NCBI GenBank assembly: GCA_944386555.1
Contig: CALXBN010000050.1
Coordinates: 1-62,910 of the forward strand
Reading direction: 5' to 3'
From: an uncultured Ruthenibacterium sp.
GTDB lineage: Bacteria > Bacillota > Clostridia > Oscillospirales > Ruminococcaceae
DNA: 62,910 bases
Notes under the pieces: generated by a model
The model's input: only the letters and a program-made list of their open reading frames with translations
What the model was told of the DNA's origin: nothing
Databases searched by the model: none
Translations under genes and position numbers: made by a program
In this document: positions 49,576 to 58,434 of the stretch, in pieces
Position numbering within the stretch: position 1 is the first letter of the stretch
How the letters are laid out: the number at the start of each line of letters is the position of its first letter

Positions 49576-50883
49576 ATGTTTGCCAAACTCAAGCGCGCCG
49601 CCCAAGGCGCGCGCGTGCCCCATCACAAGGGCACATCCGGCACGGCGACCGTTCAAATGCCCCTTCCCACGCGGATTGTGCTGCCCATGCAGCAGCACAT
49701 CGGCGCGCCCTGCACCCCCGCCGTGAAAAAAGGCGACCAGGTGTATGTGGGCACGGTGGTGGGCAGGGCCGGCGGTTTTGTCAGCGCCGACATCCATTCC
49801 GGTGTCTCCGGCACCGTGCAGAGCATCGACTCCGTCCACATGCCCGGCGGCGCGCACAGCGCCGCGGTCGTCATCGTCCCCGACGGCAGCCAGACACCGG
49901 ACCCGGCTCTGAAGCCCCCGGTGGTGACCGATGCGGCCAGCCTGGCCCAGGCGGCGCGGGACTGCGGCCTGGTGGGCCTGGGCGGCGCCGGTTTCCCCAC
50001 GGCGGTAAAACTGGCGCCCAAAACCCCCATCGACACGCTGATCATCAACGGCGCCGAGTGCGAGCCCTATATCACCAGCGACGAGCGGGAGTTTTTGGAG
50101 AGCAGTGAAACGGTGATGCGGGGCGTGAAGGCCGTGCGGGAACACCTGAATATCGGAACGGTGATCTTTGCCATCGAGCGCAACAAGCCCCAGGCCATCG
50201 ACCTGATGTTCAGCCTGACCCAGGGCGACGCCGCCTACAAGGTGCAGCCGCTGGACAGCCGCTACCCCCAGGGCGCCGAAAAGGTGCTGATCGAAACCGT
50301 TACCGGCAGGGAAGTGCCCCGGGGCGGTTTGCCCGCCGACGTGGGCGTTCTGGTGATGAACGTCACCACCGTGTCGGCCCTGGGCAAATATCTGGATACG
50401 GGCATGCCCCTTGTGACCAAGCGCCTGACGGTGGACGGCGATGCCGTGAACAAACCCCAGAACGTAGAGGTGATCATCGGCACGCCCATTGCCGAGGTGC
50501 TGGAATTCTGCGGCGGTGTAAAGGACGACTTCGCCAAGCTGCTGATGGGCGGGCCCATGATGGGCACTGCCGTGGCCGATGTGAACAGCCCGGTGCTGAA
50601 ACAGAACAACGCGCTGCTGTGCTTCGGTGAAAAAGCGGCCCATATCCCCGTGCCCGGGCCGTGCATCCGCTGCGGCCGGTGCATCGAGGCATGCCCCATG
50701 GGCCTGTCGCCGGTGGAGATCGCCGGCGCGTTCCAGAAAGGGGATGTGGCGGCGCTGAACGAGATGATGGTGGATTTGTGCATGGGCTGCGGAAGCTGCA
50801 CCTTTGTGTGCCCGGCCAAGCGGCCGGTGTGCCAGACCATGAACCTGGCCAAAGCCATGCAGAAGAAGGGAGGGGCCAAGTGA
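49576..50883 (+). CDS. rnfC: Rnf complex subunit C
   Basis: 435 aa with ATG at 49576 after AGAGAGGG. NADH-binding and FeS-carrying peripheral subunit of the Rnf ferredoxin:NAD+ oxidoreductase. A Gly-rich GLGGAGFPTAVK near residue 134 binds nucleotide/flavin, and INGAECEPYITSDE follows. Two [4Fe-4S] motifs lie near the end: CIRCGRCIEACP near 360 and CMGCGSCTFVCP near 400. First gene of the operon C-D-G-E-A-B, as in Clostridia. The end overlaps rnfD by one base. Confidence 0.95.
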   Translation: MFAKLKRAAQGARVPHHKGTSGTATVQMPLPTRIVLPMQQHIGAPCTPAVKKGDQVYVGTVVGRAGGFVSADIHSGVSGTVQSIDSVHMPGGAHSAAVVIVPDGSQTPDPALKPPVVTDAASLAQAARDCGLVGLGGAGFPTAVKLAPKTPIDTLIINGAECEPYITSDEREFLESSETVMRGVKAVREHLNIGTVIFAIERNKPQAIDLMFSLTQGDAAYKVQPLDSRYPQGAEKVLIETVTGREVPRGGLPADVGVLVMNVTTVSALGKYLDTGMPLVTKRLTVDGDAVNKPQNVEVIIGTPIAEVLEFCGGVKDDFAKLLMGGPMMGTAVADVNSPVLKQNNALLCFGEKAAHIPVPGPCIRCGRCIEACPMGLSPVEIAGAFQKGDVAALNEMMVDLCMGCGSCTFVCPAKRPVCQTMNLAKAMQKKGGAK

Positions 50884-51836
50884 TGGAACCCAAAAAACTG
50901 ATCGTCACCGCGTCCCCCCATCTGGTGGACAATTCCTCCACCCGGGGGCTGATGCTGCATGTGGTCATTGCCCTGTGCCCGGCGCTTATTGCCAGCGCGC
51001 TGCTGTTTGGCATCCGGGCGCTGGTGGTGGTGGCCGTGTCCGTGGCTGCCTGCGTAGGCTTCGAAGCCCTGTGGTGCGTTCTGCGCAAACAGCCCCTGAG
51101 CACGGGCGACCTGTCGGCCGTGGTCACCGGCATTATCCTGGCCTTTAACCTGCCCGCCACCATCCCCCTGTGGACCATCCTGGTGGGGGCGTTCATTGCC
51201 ATCGTCATCGTCAAACAGCTGTTCGGCGGCCTGGGCATGAACTTTGCCAACCCCGCCCTGGTGGGGCGCATTGCGCTGTTCCTGGGCTTTTCCGCCCGCA
51301 TGACGGCTTATGGCTACCCGGCGCGCACCACGGTGGACGCCTTTGCCAGCGCCACGCCCCTGGCGGCGGGGGTGCCGGGGCTGCAGGCCCTGCCCAGCCT
51401 GCTGCTGGGCACCCACGGCGGCATGCTGGGCGAGACATGCGCCGCCGCGCTGATCCTGGGCGGCGTATACCTCATTGCCACGCGCACCATCTCGGCGGCC
51501 ATCCCGGTCACTTATCTGGCCACTGTGGCGGTGATGAGCCTTCTGTGCGGCCAGGACGTGGTGCTGCAGCTTTTCAGCGGCGGGCTGCTGCTGGGGGCCT
51601 TCTTCATGGCGACGGATTATGTTACCAGCCCCTTTACCCTGAAGGGCAAAATTGTGTTCGGCATCGGCCTGGGGCTGATCACCAGCGTCATCCGCTTTTA
51701 CAGCAACATGTCCGAGGGCGTCAGCTTCGCGCTGCTGCTGATGAACCTGCTGGTGCCGTACATCAACGACTTGACGCGCCAGAAACCCCTGGGCGCGCCC
51801 AAAAAGACCCGGGGCAAGGGAGGTGCGGCCAAATGA
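50883..51836 (+). CDS. rnfD: Rnf complex subunit D
   Basis: 317 aa membrane protein with about nine spans; ATG at 50883 shares one base with the rnfC stop. It carries a covalently attached FMN: the phosphothreonine-type flavinylation motif is read as SATPL near residue 160 (compare S-G-A-T in other RnfD), and MATDYVTSP near 243 is a conserved loop. KLIVTASPHL is the family opening. Part of the Na+/H+-pumping membrane arm. The end overlaps rnfG (ATGA). Confidence 0.95.
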   Translation: MEPKKLIVTASPHLVDNSSTRGLMLHVVIALCPALIASALLFGIRALVVVAVSVAACVGFEALWCVLRKQPLSTGDLSAVVTGIILAFNLPATIPLWTILVGAFIAIVIVKQLFGGLGMNFANPALVGRIALFLGFSARMTAYGYPARTTVDAFASATPLAAGVPGLQALPSLLLGTHGGMLGETCAAALILGGVYLIATRTISAAIPVTYLATVAVMSLLCGQDVVLQLFSGGLLLGAFFMATDYVTSPFTLKGKIVFGIGLGLITSVIRFYSNMSEGVSFALLLMNLLVPYINDLTRQKPLGAPKKTRGKGGAAK

Positions 51837-52375
51837 AAAACGGGAAAAACACCTGGAATGAATTTGTGAAGCCCATTGTGGTGCTGGTGGCCATCTGCCT
51901 GGTTTCCAGCGCGCTGCTGGCCGTGACCAACAGTGTCACCGCCCCCATCATCCAGGCCAGCGCCGAGGCGGAGGCCAACGCCACCCGCCAGGCCCTGCTG
52001 CCTGAGGCCGACTCCTTCACCCAGGTGGAAGGTGTCCAGGTGGAGGGTGTCACTGATGTGTACCGGGCCGACAACGGCGCGGGCTATGTCATCAGCGCCG
52101 CGGCCCGGGGCTATGGCGGCGACGTGCCCGTGATGGTGGCTTTCGACGACACCGGCGCCATTGCGGCGGTACAGTTCCTGGAGAATGATGAGACCGCCGG
52201 TATGGGCCAGAAAGTGCGGGAGGACAGCTTCCAGGCGCAGTTCGCCGGACGCGCAGCCGAGCCGCTGGCCCTCTCCGACATCGACGCCATCACCGGCGCC
52301 ACCATCTCCTCCAACGCCGCGGTGGAAGGCATCAACAGCGCCATCGAGGCCTACAATCAGGTAAAGGAGGGCTGA
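51833..52375 (+). CDS. rnfG: Rnf complex subunit G
   Basis: 180 aa. One N-terminal membrane helix (PIVVLVAICLVSSALLAV), then an extracytoplasmic FMN-binding domain. ENDETAGMG near residue 120 and the flavinylation motif TGAT in AITGATISS near 160 (Thr carries FMN) match the family. The ATGA overlap with rnfD suggests coupling. An flavin-transferase (ApbE) must exist elsewhere to load the FMN; none is in the window. Confidence 0.95.
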   Translation: MKNGKNTWNEFVKPIVVLVAICLVSSALLAVTNSVTAPIIQASAEAEANATRQALLPEADSFTQVEGVQVEGVTDVYRADNGAGYVISAAARGYGGDVPVMVAFDDTGAIAAVQFLENDETAGMGQKVREDSFQAQFAGRAAEPLALSDIDAITGATISSNAAVEGINSAIEAYNQVKEG

Positions 52376-52378
52376 GCC

Positions 52379-53131
52379 ATGAGTGAACAAGCAAAACAAT
52401 CCAAGCTGGGCATCCTGACCAACGGCCTGCTGAAGGAAAACCCCTCGCTGCGGCTGGTACTGGGCACCTGCCCTACCCTGGCGCTGACCACCATGGCCGT
52501 AAACGGCGTGGGCATGGGCCTGGCCGCCACCTTCGTGCTGGTGTGCAGCAACATGGCCATTTCGGCCCTGCGCAAGGTCATTCCCGACAAGGTGCGCCTG
52601 CCGGCCTATATCACGGTGATCGCCGCCTTTGTGACGGTGCTGCAGATGGTGGTGCAGGCGTTCCTGCCCGCGCTGGACGCCGCCTTGGGGCTGTATCTGC
52701 CCCTGATCGTGGTGAACTGCATCATCCTGGGCCGCGCCGAGATGTTTGCCTCCAAGCACGGCATTGTAGACAGCGCCCTGGATGGCGTGGGCATGGGCCT
52801 GGGCTTTACCCTGACGCTGTGCGTGATGGGTTCCATCCGCGAACTGCTGGGCGCGGGCACCATCTTCGGGTTTGCCCTGTTCGACTGGCTGTTCGGCGTT
52901 TTGAACCTGCCCATCACCTATGAACCCATGACCGTGCTGATCACCCCGCCGGGCGGCTTCTTCGTGTTCGGCTGCCTGATGGCCCTGGTGATCTGGATCG
53001 AGTACAAAACCAACAACCGCATCAAGCGCAGCATCGGCTGTGAGGGCTGCCCCTCGGCGGGCGCCTGCGCGGGCTGCCCCTCGGCGGAAAAGGCCGAGGC
53101 GGACGGGAAAGGGGGCGAAGTGAATGGCTAA
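52379..53131 (+). CDS. rnfE: Rnf complex subunit E with Cys-rich C-terminal tail
   Basis: 250 aa, with six membrane spans and family blocks (ENPSLRLVLGTCPTLALTT, LIVVNCIILGRAE, RELLGAGTIFG). The core ends near residue 218. The extra 30 residues carry four Cys in a doubled C-x2-C-P-S-A pattern (GCEGCPSAGACAGCPSA) and then a charged end. Some clostridial RnfE proteins have Cys-rich tails, but the doubled motif is notable. It may bind a metal or FeS cluster on the cytoplasmic side. Overlaps rnfA by 8 bp. Confidence 0.95.
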   Translation: MSEQAKQSKLGILTNGLLKENPSLRLVLGTCPTLALTTMAVNGVGMGLAATFVLVCSNMAISALRKVIPDKVRLPAYITVIAAFVTVLQMVVQAFLPALDAALGLYLPLIVVNCIILGRAEMFASKHGIVDSALDGVGMGLGFTLTLCVMGSIRELLGAGTIFGFALFDWLFGVLNLPITYEPMTVLITPPGGFFVFGCLMALVIWIEYKTNNRIKRSIGCEGCPSAGACAGCPSAEKAEADGKGGEVNG

Positions 53132-53717
53132 CCTTGCCATGATCTTCTTCGGCATGATCCTTGTGAACAACTACGTGCTGGTGCAGTTCCTGGGCATCTG
53201 CCCGTTCCTGGGCGTGTCGAAAAAGCTGGATTCCGCCGTGGGTATGTCCTGCGCCGTGATTTTCGTCATGGCCCTGGCCACGGCGGTCACCTGGCCCATC
53301 TACACCTATCTGCTGGTGCCCGGCGGGCTGGCTTATCTGCAAACCATCGTGTACATCCTCATCATTGCCGTGCTGGTGCAGCTGGTAGAGATCATCCTGA
53401 AAAAGTTCCTGCCGCCCCTGTACAAGGCCCTGGGCGTGTACCTGCCCCTGATCACCACCAACTGCGCGGTGCTGGGCGTTACCATCAGCGTCATCGACGA
53501 AGGGTATAATTTCGCCGAGGCCATGGTGTGCGCCGTGGGCGCGGGCTTCGGCTTCATGCTGGCCATGGTGCTGTTCAGCGGCGTGCGCAAACGCCTGGAG
53601 GACGCCAAGCCCCCCAAAAGCTTCGAAGGCCTGCCCATCACCCTGGTGAGCGCCAGTATCACAAGCCTGTCGTTCATGGGCTTCGGCGGCATCATCGAAA
53701 ACATCTTCGGCGCATAA
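53124..53717 (+). CDS. rnfA: Rnf complex subunit A
   Basis: 197 aa, six spans, the sister of RnfE. Typical blocks: NNYVLVQFLGICPFLGVSKK with the FeS-binding Cys between the two inverted halves, LPLITTNCAVLGV with the second Cys near residue 110, and a GFGFMLAMVLFSGVR region. RnfA and RnfE hold a [2Fe-2S] cluster inside the membrane in known Rnf structures. The start lies within rnfE (8-bp overlap). Confidence 0.96.
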   Translation: MANLAMIFFGMILVNNYVLVQFLGICPFLGVSKKLDSAVGMSCAVIFVMALATAVTWPIYTYLLVPGGLAYLQTIVYILIIAVLVQLVEIILKKFLPPLYKALGVYLPLITTNCAVLGVTISVIDEGYNFAEAMVCAVGAGFGFMLAMVLFSGVRKRLEDAKPPKSFEGLPITLVSASITSLSFMGFGGIIENIFGA

Positions 53718-53730
53718 AGGAGGAACGGCG

Positions 53731-54525
53731 ATGAACAGTATTATCTTTGCGGTTGCGGCCGTCTCCGTCATCGGCCTGCTGGGCGCGGTGATCCTGGTGC
53801 TGGCCTCTCACTTTATGCATGTGGAAGAGGATGAGCGCATCGGCCAGGTGCAGGAGTGCCTGCCCGGCGCCAACTGCGGCGCCTGCGGCTACGCCGGCTG
53901 CGCCGATTACGCCAAGGCCATTGTGGAAGGCGCGCCGGTGAACAAGTGCGTGCCCGGCGGCGCCAAGGCCGCCCAGGCTGTGGCGGCCGTAATGGGCGTG
54001 GAGGCCGGCGAAGTGGTGAAGCGCAAGGCCATTGTGGCCTGCCAGGGCAGCTACGAGAACACCACCGACAAATACATCTACGAGGGCATTGAGAGCTGCG
54101 CGGCCTGCGCGGCGCTGTACTCGGGCCGGGCCGCGTGCGAATACGGCTGCCTGGGTTATGGCGACTGCGTGAAGGCCTGCAAGTTCGATGCCATCAGCGT
54201 GTCCAACGGCGTGGCCCGGGTGAACCCGGAGAAATGCACCGGATGCGGCGCCTGTGAGCAGGCCTGCCCCAAGAAAGTGATCTGGATCCGCCCGGAGAGC
54301 GAAAAACCCGTGGTGCTGTGCGCCAACCACGACCGGGGCGCCCTGACCCGCAAAGCCTGCACCGCCGGGTGCATCGGCTGCATGAAGTGCGAGAAGAGCT
54401 GCCCTGCCGGCGCCATCAAGGTGCACAACAACGTGGCCCGGGTGGACTACGACAAGTGCACCGGCTGCCGGGAGTGCATGAACGTGTGCCCCGTGCACGC
54501 CATCACCATCCCCAAGGTGGTGTAA
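53731..54525 (+). CDS. rnfB: Rnf complex subunit B (ferredoxin-type)
   Basis: 264 aa. One N-terminal membrane helix (AVSVIGLLGAVILVLASHF), the conserved 4-Cys FeS domain (CLPGANCGACGYAGCADYA near residue 47) and several ferredoxin-type [4Fe-4S] motifs (CTGCGACEQACP, CIGCMKCEKSCP, CTGCRECMNVCP near 245, plus Cys in the 110-150 region). It accepts electrons from reduced ferredoxin. Last gene of the operon; RBS AAAGGAGG; terminator follows. Confidence 0.96.
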   Translation: MNSIIFAVAAVSVIGLLGAVILVLASHFMHVEEDERIGQVQECLPGANCGACGYAGCADYAKAIVEGAPVNKCVPGGAKAAQAVAAVMGVEAGEVVKRKAIVACQGSYENTTDKYIYEGIESCAACAALYSGRAACEYGCLGYGDCVKACKFDAISVSNGVARVNPEKCTGCGACEQACPKKVIWIRPESEKPVVLCANHDRGALTRKACTAGCIGCMKCEKSCPAGAIKVHNNVARVDYDKCTGCRECMNVCPVHAITIPKVV

Positions 54526-54558
54526 GTTCCGCCGCCGCCCAGGAAAAAAGCAACAGGA

Positions 54559-54602
54559 CAAAAAGCGCCGCCCCGGCCTTGTGCCCGGGGCGGCGCTTTT
54601 GG
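54559..54602. terminator. Terminator of the Rnf operon (bidirectional)
   Basis: AAAAGCGCCGCCCCGG pairs with its complement around an 8-nt loop, with T and A tracts on both sides; also serves the convergent adenosyltransferase-like gene. Confidence 0.9.
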
Positions 54603-54625
54603 CTTTCGGCGGCACACGGTGCCGT

Positions 54626-55144
54626 TCAGTAGTTGCGGCTGACGAAATCCACCTCGTCCACACCGGCCTGCTCGTTCAGATACAGCGCCAGGGAGAAAAA
54701 GTACCCCGACAGCAGGTTGGCCACGTCCAGCAGCAGGGGTTCCACCGGATGGCCCTGCCGGGCATGGCGGTACAGCAGGCGCACCAGCTGCTTGGCCTGT
54801 ACCCGCAGCACATGGGCCGTGCAGGCTTCCTGGCAGCCCGCGGGCAGCACAAAGCGGCGGCACCGGGCCCCGGCGGCGGCCTGCAGGCGCTGCACGGCGG
54901 CCAGCAGACGGTCCCGCTCGGCGGGGGTGACGGTGAGGCGGGTGCGCAGGGTGGGGTTGGCGTGGTAAATCAGCTCGCACACCCAGGCCAGCTCCGCCTG
55001 CAGGGCCGGTTCCGCCACCTGGGCGCGCAGCCCGCCGGCGCCGCTGGCCAGCAGGTCGGTCAGCAATTCAAAATCACAGCGCAGATCAGCGCTGTCGTCA
55101 CACAAAAAGGGGTAAGCCTCATAGGGGCTGCGGTACAATTCCAT
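54626..55144 (-). CDS. Divergent ATP:cob(I)alamin adenosyltransferase-like protein
   Basis: 172 aa with ATG at 55144, which has AGGAGG 5 nt upstream. The last 75 residues (RRFVLPAGCQEACTAHVLRVQAKQLVRLLYR, then LLLDVANLLSGYFFSLALYLNEQAGVDE) resemble the C-terminal half of PduO/EutT-type adenosyltransferases, which make adenosylcobalamin. The N-terminal T-G-D-x-G-T ATP loop of PduO is not visible, so it is either a divergent branch or has another role. Directly downstream of the B12 uptake genes under a cobalamin riboswitch, which fits the call. The 131-bp gap to btuD shows no terminator. Confidence 0.6.
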   Translation of the reverse strand: MELYRSPYEAYPFLCDDSADLRCDFELLTDLLASGAGGLRAQVAEPALQAELAWVCELIYHANPTLRTRLTVTPAERDRLLAAVQRLQAAAGARCRRFVLPAGCQEACTAHVLRVQAKQLVRLLYRHARQGHPVEPLLLDVANLLSGYFFSLALYLNEQAGVDEVDFVSRNY

Positions 55145-55275
55145 CGGTTCCTCCTGTTCTTCAAGGCACACGGCAGGGGTGCTGCCTTCCGCGGCCGGCT
55201 TGCAGAAACGGGCCCGCCGTGCGGCGCGCCCGCCCGAAATCTTTTGCCGGACCCTTTTTCAGGAAGGCGGGCGGC

Positions 55276-56052
55276 TCAAGGGGAGAAGTATCCCAGGGCC
55301 TGGCGCATGTAGCTTGCCACGTCCACGCCATATACCGCCTGCAGCTGGGTGGGCTGCAGGCGCCCGGCGGGCAGGTGGTCCAGCACGCGGCCCTCTTTCA
55401 TCAGCACCAGTGTGTCGGCCAGGCGCAGGGCCAGGCTGATGTCGTGCAGTACGCCCACCACGGCGCGCCCGGGGCGGGCGGCCCAGTCCCGCAGAAGGTC
55501 CACCAGCTCCAGCTGATACTTCAGGTCCAAATGGCTGGTGGGCTCGTCCAGCAGGATCACCGCCGGGTCCTGGGCAAAGGTGCGCGCCAGGAACACCCGC
55601 TGCAGCTGCCCGCCGCTCAGCCGCGTCACCAGGCGGTCCCGCAGCTCCCACAGGCCGCACCGGCGCAGGCAGTCCGCGGCAGCATCCCGGCCGGCGGCGT
55701 CGATGTCCCCCAGCAGCCCGCGGCTGTGGGCATAGCGCCCCATCAGCACCGTATCGTACACTGTGTAGTCGAAATCCGCCGCCGCGCCCTGGCTCATCAG
55801 GGCGATTTTCCGCGCCAGGGCCCGCCGGCGGGTGCCGCGCACCTCCGTGCCCTGGGCGGTGATGGACCCGGTGTAGGCCAGCAGCCCGCAGATCGCCCGC
55901 AGCAGGGTGGTTTTGCCGCAGCCGTTGGCCCCCAGGATGCACAGCTTTTCCCCTTCAGCCACGGAAAAGCTCACCTTGTGCACCACTTCGGCGCCGCCGT
56001 AGCCGCAGCATACGTCCTGCAGCCGCAGCAGCGTTTTTGCCTGTGTCTCCAT
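55276..56052 (-). CDS. btuD: Cobalamin ABC transporter ATP-binding protein
   Basis: 258 aa, FecE/BtuD family. Walker A GANGCGKTTLLRA near residue 42, signature LSGGQLQR near 145, Walker B AVILLDEPTSHLDL near 163 and the H-loop in VLHDIS. ATG at 56052, 3 bp after the permease stop. It powers import through the BtuC dimer. Siderophore transporters share the fold; the cobalamin riboswitch upstream of the first gene supports B12 as substrate. Confidence 0.92.
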   Translation of the reverse strand: METQAKTLLRLQDVCCGYGGAEVVHKVSFSVAEGEKLCILGANGCGKTTLLRAICGLLAYTGSITAQGTEVRGTRRRALARKIALMSQGAAADFDYTVYDTVLMGRYAHSRGLLGDIDAAGRDAAADCLRRCGLWELRDRLVTRLSGGQLQRVFLARTFAQDPAVILLDEPTSHLDLKYQLELVDLLRDWAARPGRAVVGVLHDISLALRLADTLVLMKEGRVLDHLPAGRLQPTQLQAVYGVDVASYMRQALGYFSP

Positions 56053-56055
56053 GGG

Positions 56056-57129
56056 CTACCCCCGCTTTCTGCCGGCAAAGTATACATAGATGAAAAACGG
56101 CGCGCCGATCAGCGCCGTGATACTGCCCACGGGGATCTCCGAAGGGCTGGCCAGGGTGCGGCCGGCCAGATCGCACAGGGCCATGAACCCGCCGCCCAGC
56201 AGGGCCGCCATGGGCAGCACCACCCGGTGGCGGGCACCGAAAAAGCGCCGCACCACATGGGGGGCGATCAGGTCCACAAAACCGATGACCCCGGCAAAAG
56301 CCACGGCGGTGCCCGTAAGGGCCGCCACCAGGACGATCAGCACCGCCTTGGTGCGGCGCAGTTCCAGCCCCATGGACAGGGCCTGCTCTTCGCCGAAGGT
56401 CATCACGTCCAGGGCCCGGCCCATGGCCCAGAAGGCCGCGGTACACACGGCCGTCACCGCCCATACGATGGCTGCGGCGTCCCACCCGCGGCCGGAGAAG
56501 CTGCCCAGCTGCCATAAAAGGATGCGCTGGCTGTACTCCGGGTTGGCGGCGGAGAGGGTGCTCATCAGGGCGTTGAGGAACAGGCTGAGCACCATGCCCG
56601 TGAGGATGATGGTGTTGTTGGACAGCCCCCGGTCCAGCCGGCCGGCCAGGGCCATGGCGGCCCCTGCGGCCGCCAGCCCGCCGGCCAGTGCCGCCGCCGG
56701 AAGGGCCAGGCTGCCCAGGGCCCCGCCGGCCAGGCCGCTCACGATCATCAGCGCCGCCGCCAGCCCCGCGCCGGAGCTGACGCCCAGGCCGTAGGGCGAG
56801 GCCAGCGGGTTTTTCAGCACCGACTGCATCACCGTTCCGCCCACCGCCGCCGCGGCACCCACCCCGAAGGCCAGGGCCGCCCGGGGCAGGCGGATGTTCA
56901 GCACCAGCCCCTCCAGGATGGGGCTGAAATCCGCGGGCAGCGGGGTGCCCAGCAGCCGGTGGGCCAGCACCCGGGCGATATCCGCCGGGCTGACGGGCAC
57001 GCTGCCTACGCCCGCCGCCAGCATCAGCGCCGCCAGCGCCGCGGCCGCCAGCGCCAGTGCCCGCAGCCCCGGCCCCCTGCCAAAGCGGCCCCGGCGCGTG
57101 CCGGGGCCGGGGCGCTGAAGCCTGCCCAC
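56056..57129 (-). CDS. btuC: Cobalamin ABC transporter permease
   Basis: 357 aa, FecCD/BtuC family, about ten spans. Markers: IRLPRAALAFGVGAAAAVGG near residue 95, QSVLKNPLASPYGLGVSSGAG near 125, LLWQLGSFSGR near 215, and the ATPase-contact loop GFVDLIAPHVVRR near 275. GTG start at 57129, 2 bp after the btuF stop, without a clear SD, so it relies on translational coupling. The first 20 residues are basic and Gly/Pro-rich. Confidence 0.92.
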   Translation of the reverse strand: MGRLQRPGPGTRRGRFGRGPGLRALALAAAALAALMLAAGVGSVPVSPADIARVLAHRLLGTPLPADFSPILEGLVLNIRLPRAALAFGVGAAAAVGGTVMQSVLKNPLASPYGLGVSSGAGLAAALMIVSGLAGGALGSLALPAAALAGGLAAAGAAMALAGRLDRGLSNNTIILTGMVLSLFLNALMSTLSAANPEYSQRILLWQLGSFSGRGWDAAAIVWAVTAVCTAAFWAMGRALDVMTFGEEQALSMGLELRRTKAVLIVLVAALTGTAVAFAGVIGFVDLIAPHVVRRFFGARHRVVLPMAALLGGGFMALCDLAGRTLASPSEIPVGSITALIGAPFFIYVYFAGRKRG

Positions 57130-57131
57130 CG

Positions 57132-58124
57132 TCAGGCGTACAGGTCCGGGTAGATGGCCTGGGCCATCTCCTCCAGGGCCTGCAGCACATACTCGTTGGG
57201 CAGGGAAGAAGTTTTGTTGTCGACGGCGTACACGTCGCCGTTTTGCACGGCGGCCACGCCCTCCCAGCCGGCCCGGGAAAGGATCTCGTCCACCGGGGCG
57301 TCGATGTAGTTCACGTTGGTGAGGATCACATCCGGGTTGGCGGCCACCACCGCCTCCTCGGAAACGTTCACCCAGCCCTCCTGGCCGGCCAGCACATTTT
57401 CCGCGCCGATCAGCTCCAGCATTTCGTTGAGGAACACGCCGCTGCCGAAGCTGTAGCAGTAGGGCGCGGCGGAGATCTCGAAATAGACGGTCTTTTTCTC
57501 ATCCTCCGGCACCGTTTGGCCGATGGCGGCAATGCGGTCCAGCTCGGCCTGGAACGCCTCGTTGATGGCCCGGCCCCGGTCGCTGACGCCCAGGCAGTCG
57601 GCCAAAAACTGGATGTCCAGCTTGATGTCCGCCAGGCTGTTGCTGGTGGGGATGGAGGCCACGCAGATGCCCATGTCCGTCAGGGGCTGGAACAGGTTCT
57701 CGCCCTCAATGATGCTGATGCCCGAGACGAATACCACGTCCGGCGCCAGGGCGGCCAGGGCCTCGGTGTCCGGCGCCTGCATGTCGAACGCCGGCACGCC
57801 GGCAGGCACACCCTCCAGGGCATAGCTTTCCGTCTGTGTGTCAATGGCAACGATCAGATCCCCCAGGCCCAGGTCCACCACGGTCTCGGCAATGGAGGGG
57901 GCCATCACGGCGATGGCGTCGATCTCTTCCGGCAGGGCAATGGCCGCGCCGGAACGGTCCTGGGCGGGCTTTTGGGCCGCAGATGCGGCCGGGGTGCTTT
58001 GCGCGGAGGAGGCGCCGGGCACAGCGGCGGACGCCCCCCGGGAGGCGGAGGAAGCCGCCCCGCCGCAGCCGGCCAGGCTGACGGCCAGGGCCAGCGCGGC
58101 CAGAAGGGAGAGGATTTTTTTCAT
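57132..58124 (-). CDS. btuF: Cobalamin-binding ABC transporter lipoprotein
   Basis: 330 aa. Signal peptide with lipobox LAGC (Cys near residue 21), then a Ser/Ala-rich linker of about 40 residues. The solute-binding fold of class III (helical backbone) shows APSIAETVVDLGLGDLIVAID, DTEALAALAPDVVFVSG near 140, and PDVILTNVNYID near 270 as the clamshell halves. AAAGGA precedes the ATG at 58124. It lies directly behind a cobalamin riboswitch and terminator, so it is expressed when B12 is scarce; B12 specificity is inferred from that. Confidence 0.9.
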   Translation of the reverse strand: MKKILSLLAALALAVSLAGCGGAASSASRGASAAVPGASSAQSTPAASAAQKPAQDRSGAAIALPEEIDAIAVMAPSIAETVVDLGLGDLIVAIDTQTESYALEGVPAGVPAFDMQAPDTEALAALAPDVVFVSGISIIEGENLFQPLTDMGICVASIPTSNSLADIKLDIQFLADCLGVSDRGRAINEAFQAELDRIAAIGQTVPEDEKKTVYFEISAAPYCYSFGSGVFLNEMLELIGAENVLAGQEGWVNVSEEAVVAANPDVILTNVNYIDAPVDEILSRAGWEGVAAVQNGDVYAVDNKTSSLPNEYVLQALEEMAQAIYPDLYA

Positions 58125-58152
58125 GGTTGCAACATCCTTTGCACAAAAATTC

Positions 58153-58197
58153 CAAAAGAAAAACGCCCTTTCACGCGGTACACATGAAAGAGCGTTC
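58153..58197 (-). terminator. Expression-platform terminator of the cobalamin riboswitch
   Basis: On the minus strand ACGCTCTTTCA pairs with TGAAAGGGCGT, with one G-U or mismatch, then TTTTTCTTTT. It lies about 30 bp before btuF. Confidence 0.85.
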
Positions 58198-58269
58198 GCC
58201 TGCGGGCGCGGCCCTGCCGGGGGCAGGGTGCGGCGGACGGGCGCAGCGCCCGTCCGCCCCGAAGCGGCA

Positions 58270-58425
58270 CGGCATCCATGCATCGTGAAAGCCTGTACCA
58301 CGGCAGATTCGGCGACCCGGCTTGGGGGCACTGCCAAGGGCAGCGCACCCCTCACGGTGGCGGGACCGCGCAGGTTTTGCACCTGACTTCCCCGAGGTTC
58401 TGTCGTCTGTGGAAAGGGTTTTGCT
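58270..58425 (-). promoter_or_regulatory. Cobalamin (B12) riboswitch
   Basis: On the minus strand the conserved cobalamin-aptamer core is readable: GGTGCAAAACCTGCGCGG, then TCCCGCCACCGTGA (58351-58383), preceded by CGGGGAAGTCA and followed by a GCCGGGTCGCCGAATCTGCC-like stem region. Boundaries are approximate. A 26-nt near-perfect palindrome near 58235-58262 sits between aptamer and terminator. Adenosylcobalamin binding would favour the terminator and shut off btuFCD. Confidence 0.88.
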
Positions 58426-58434
58426 TTTGCGGTT

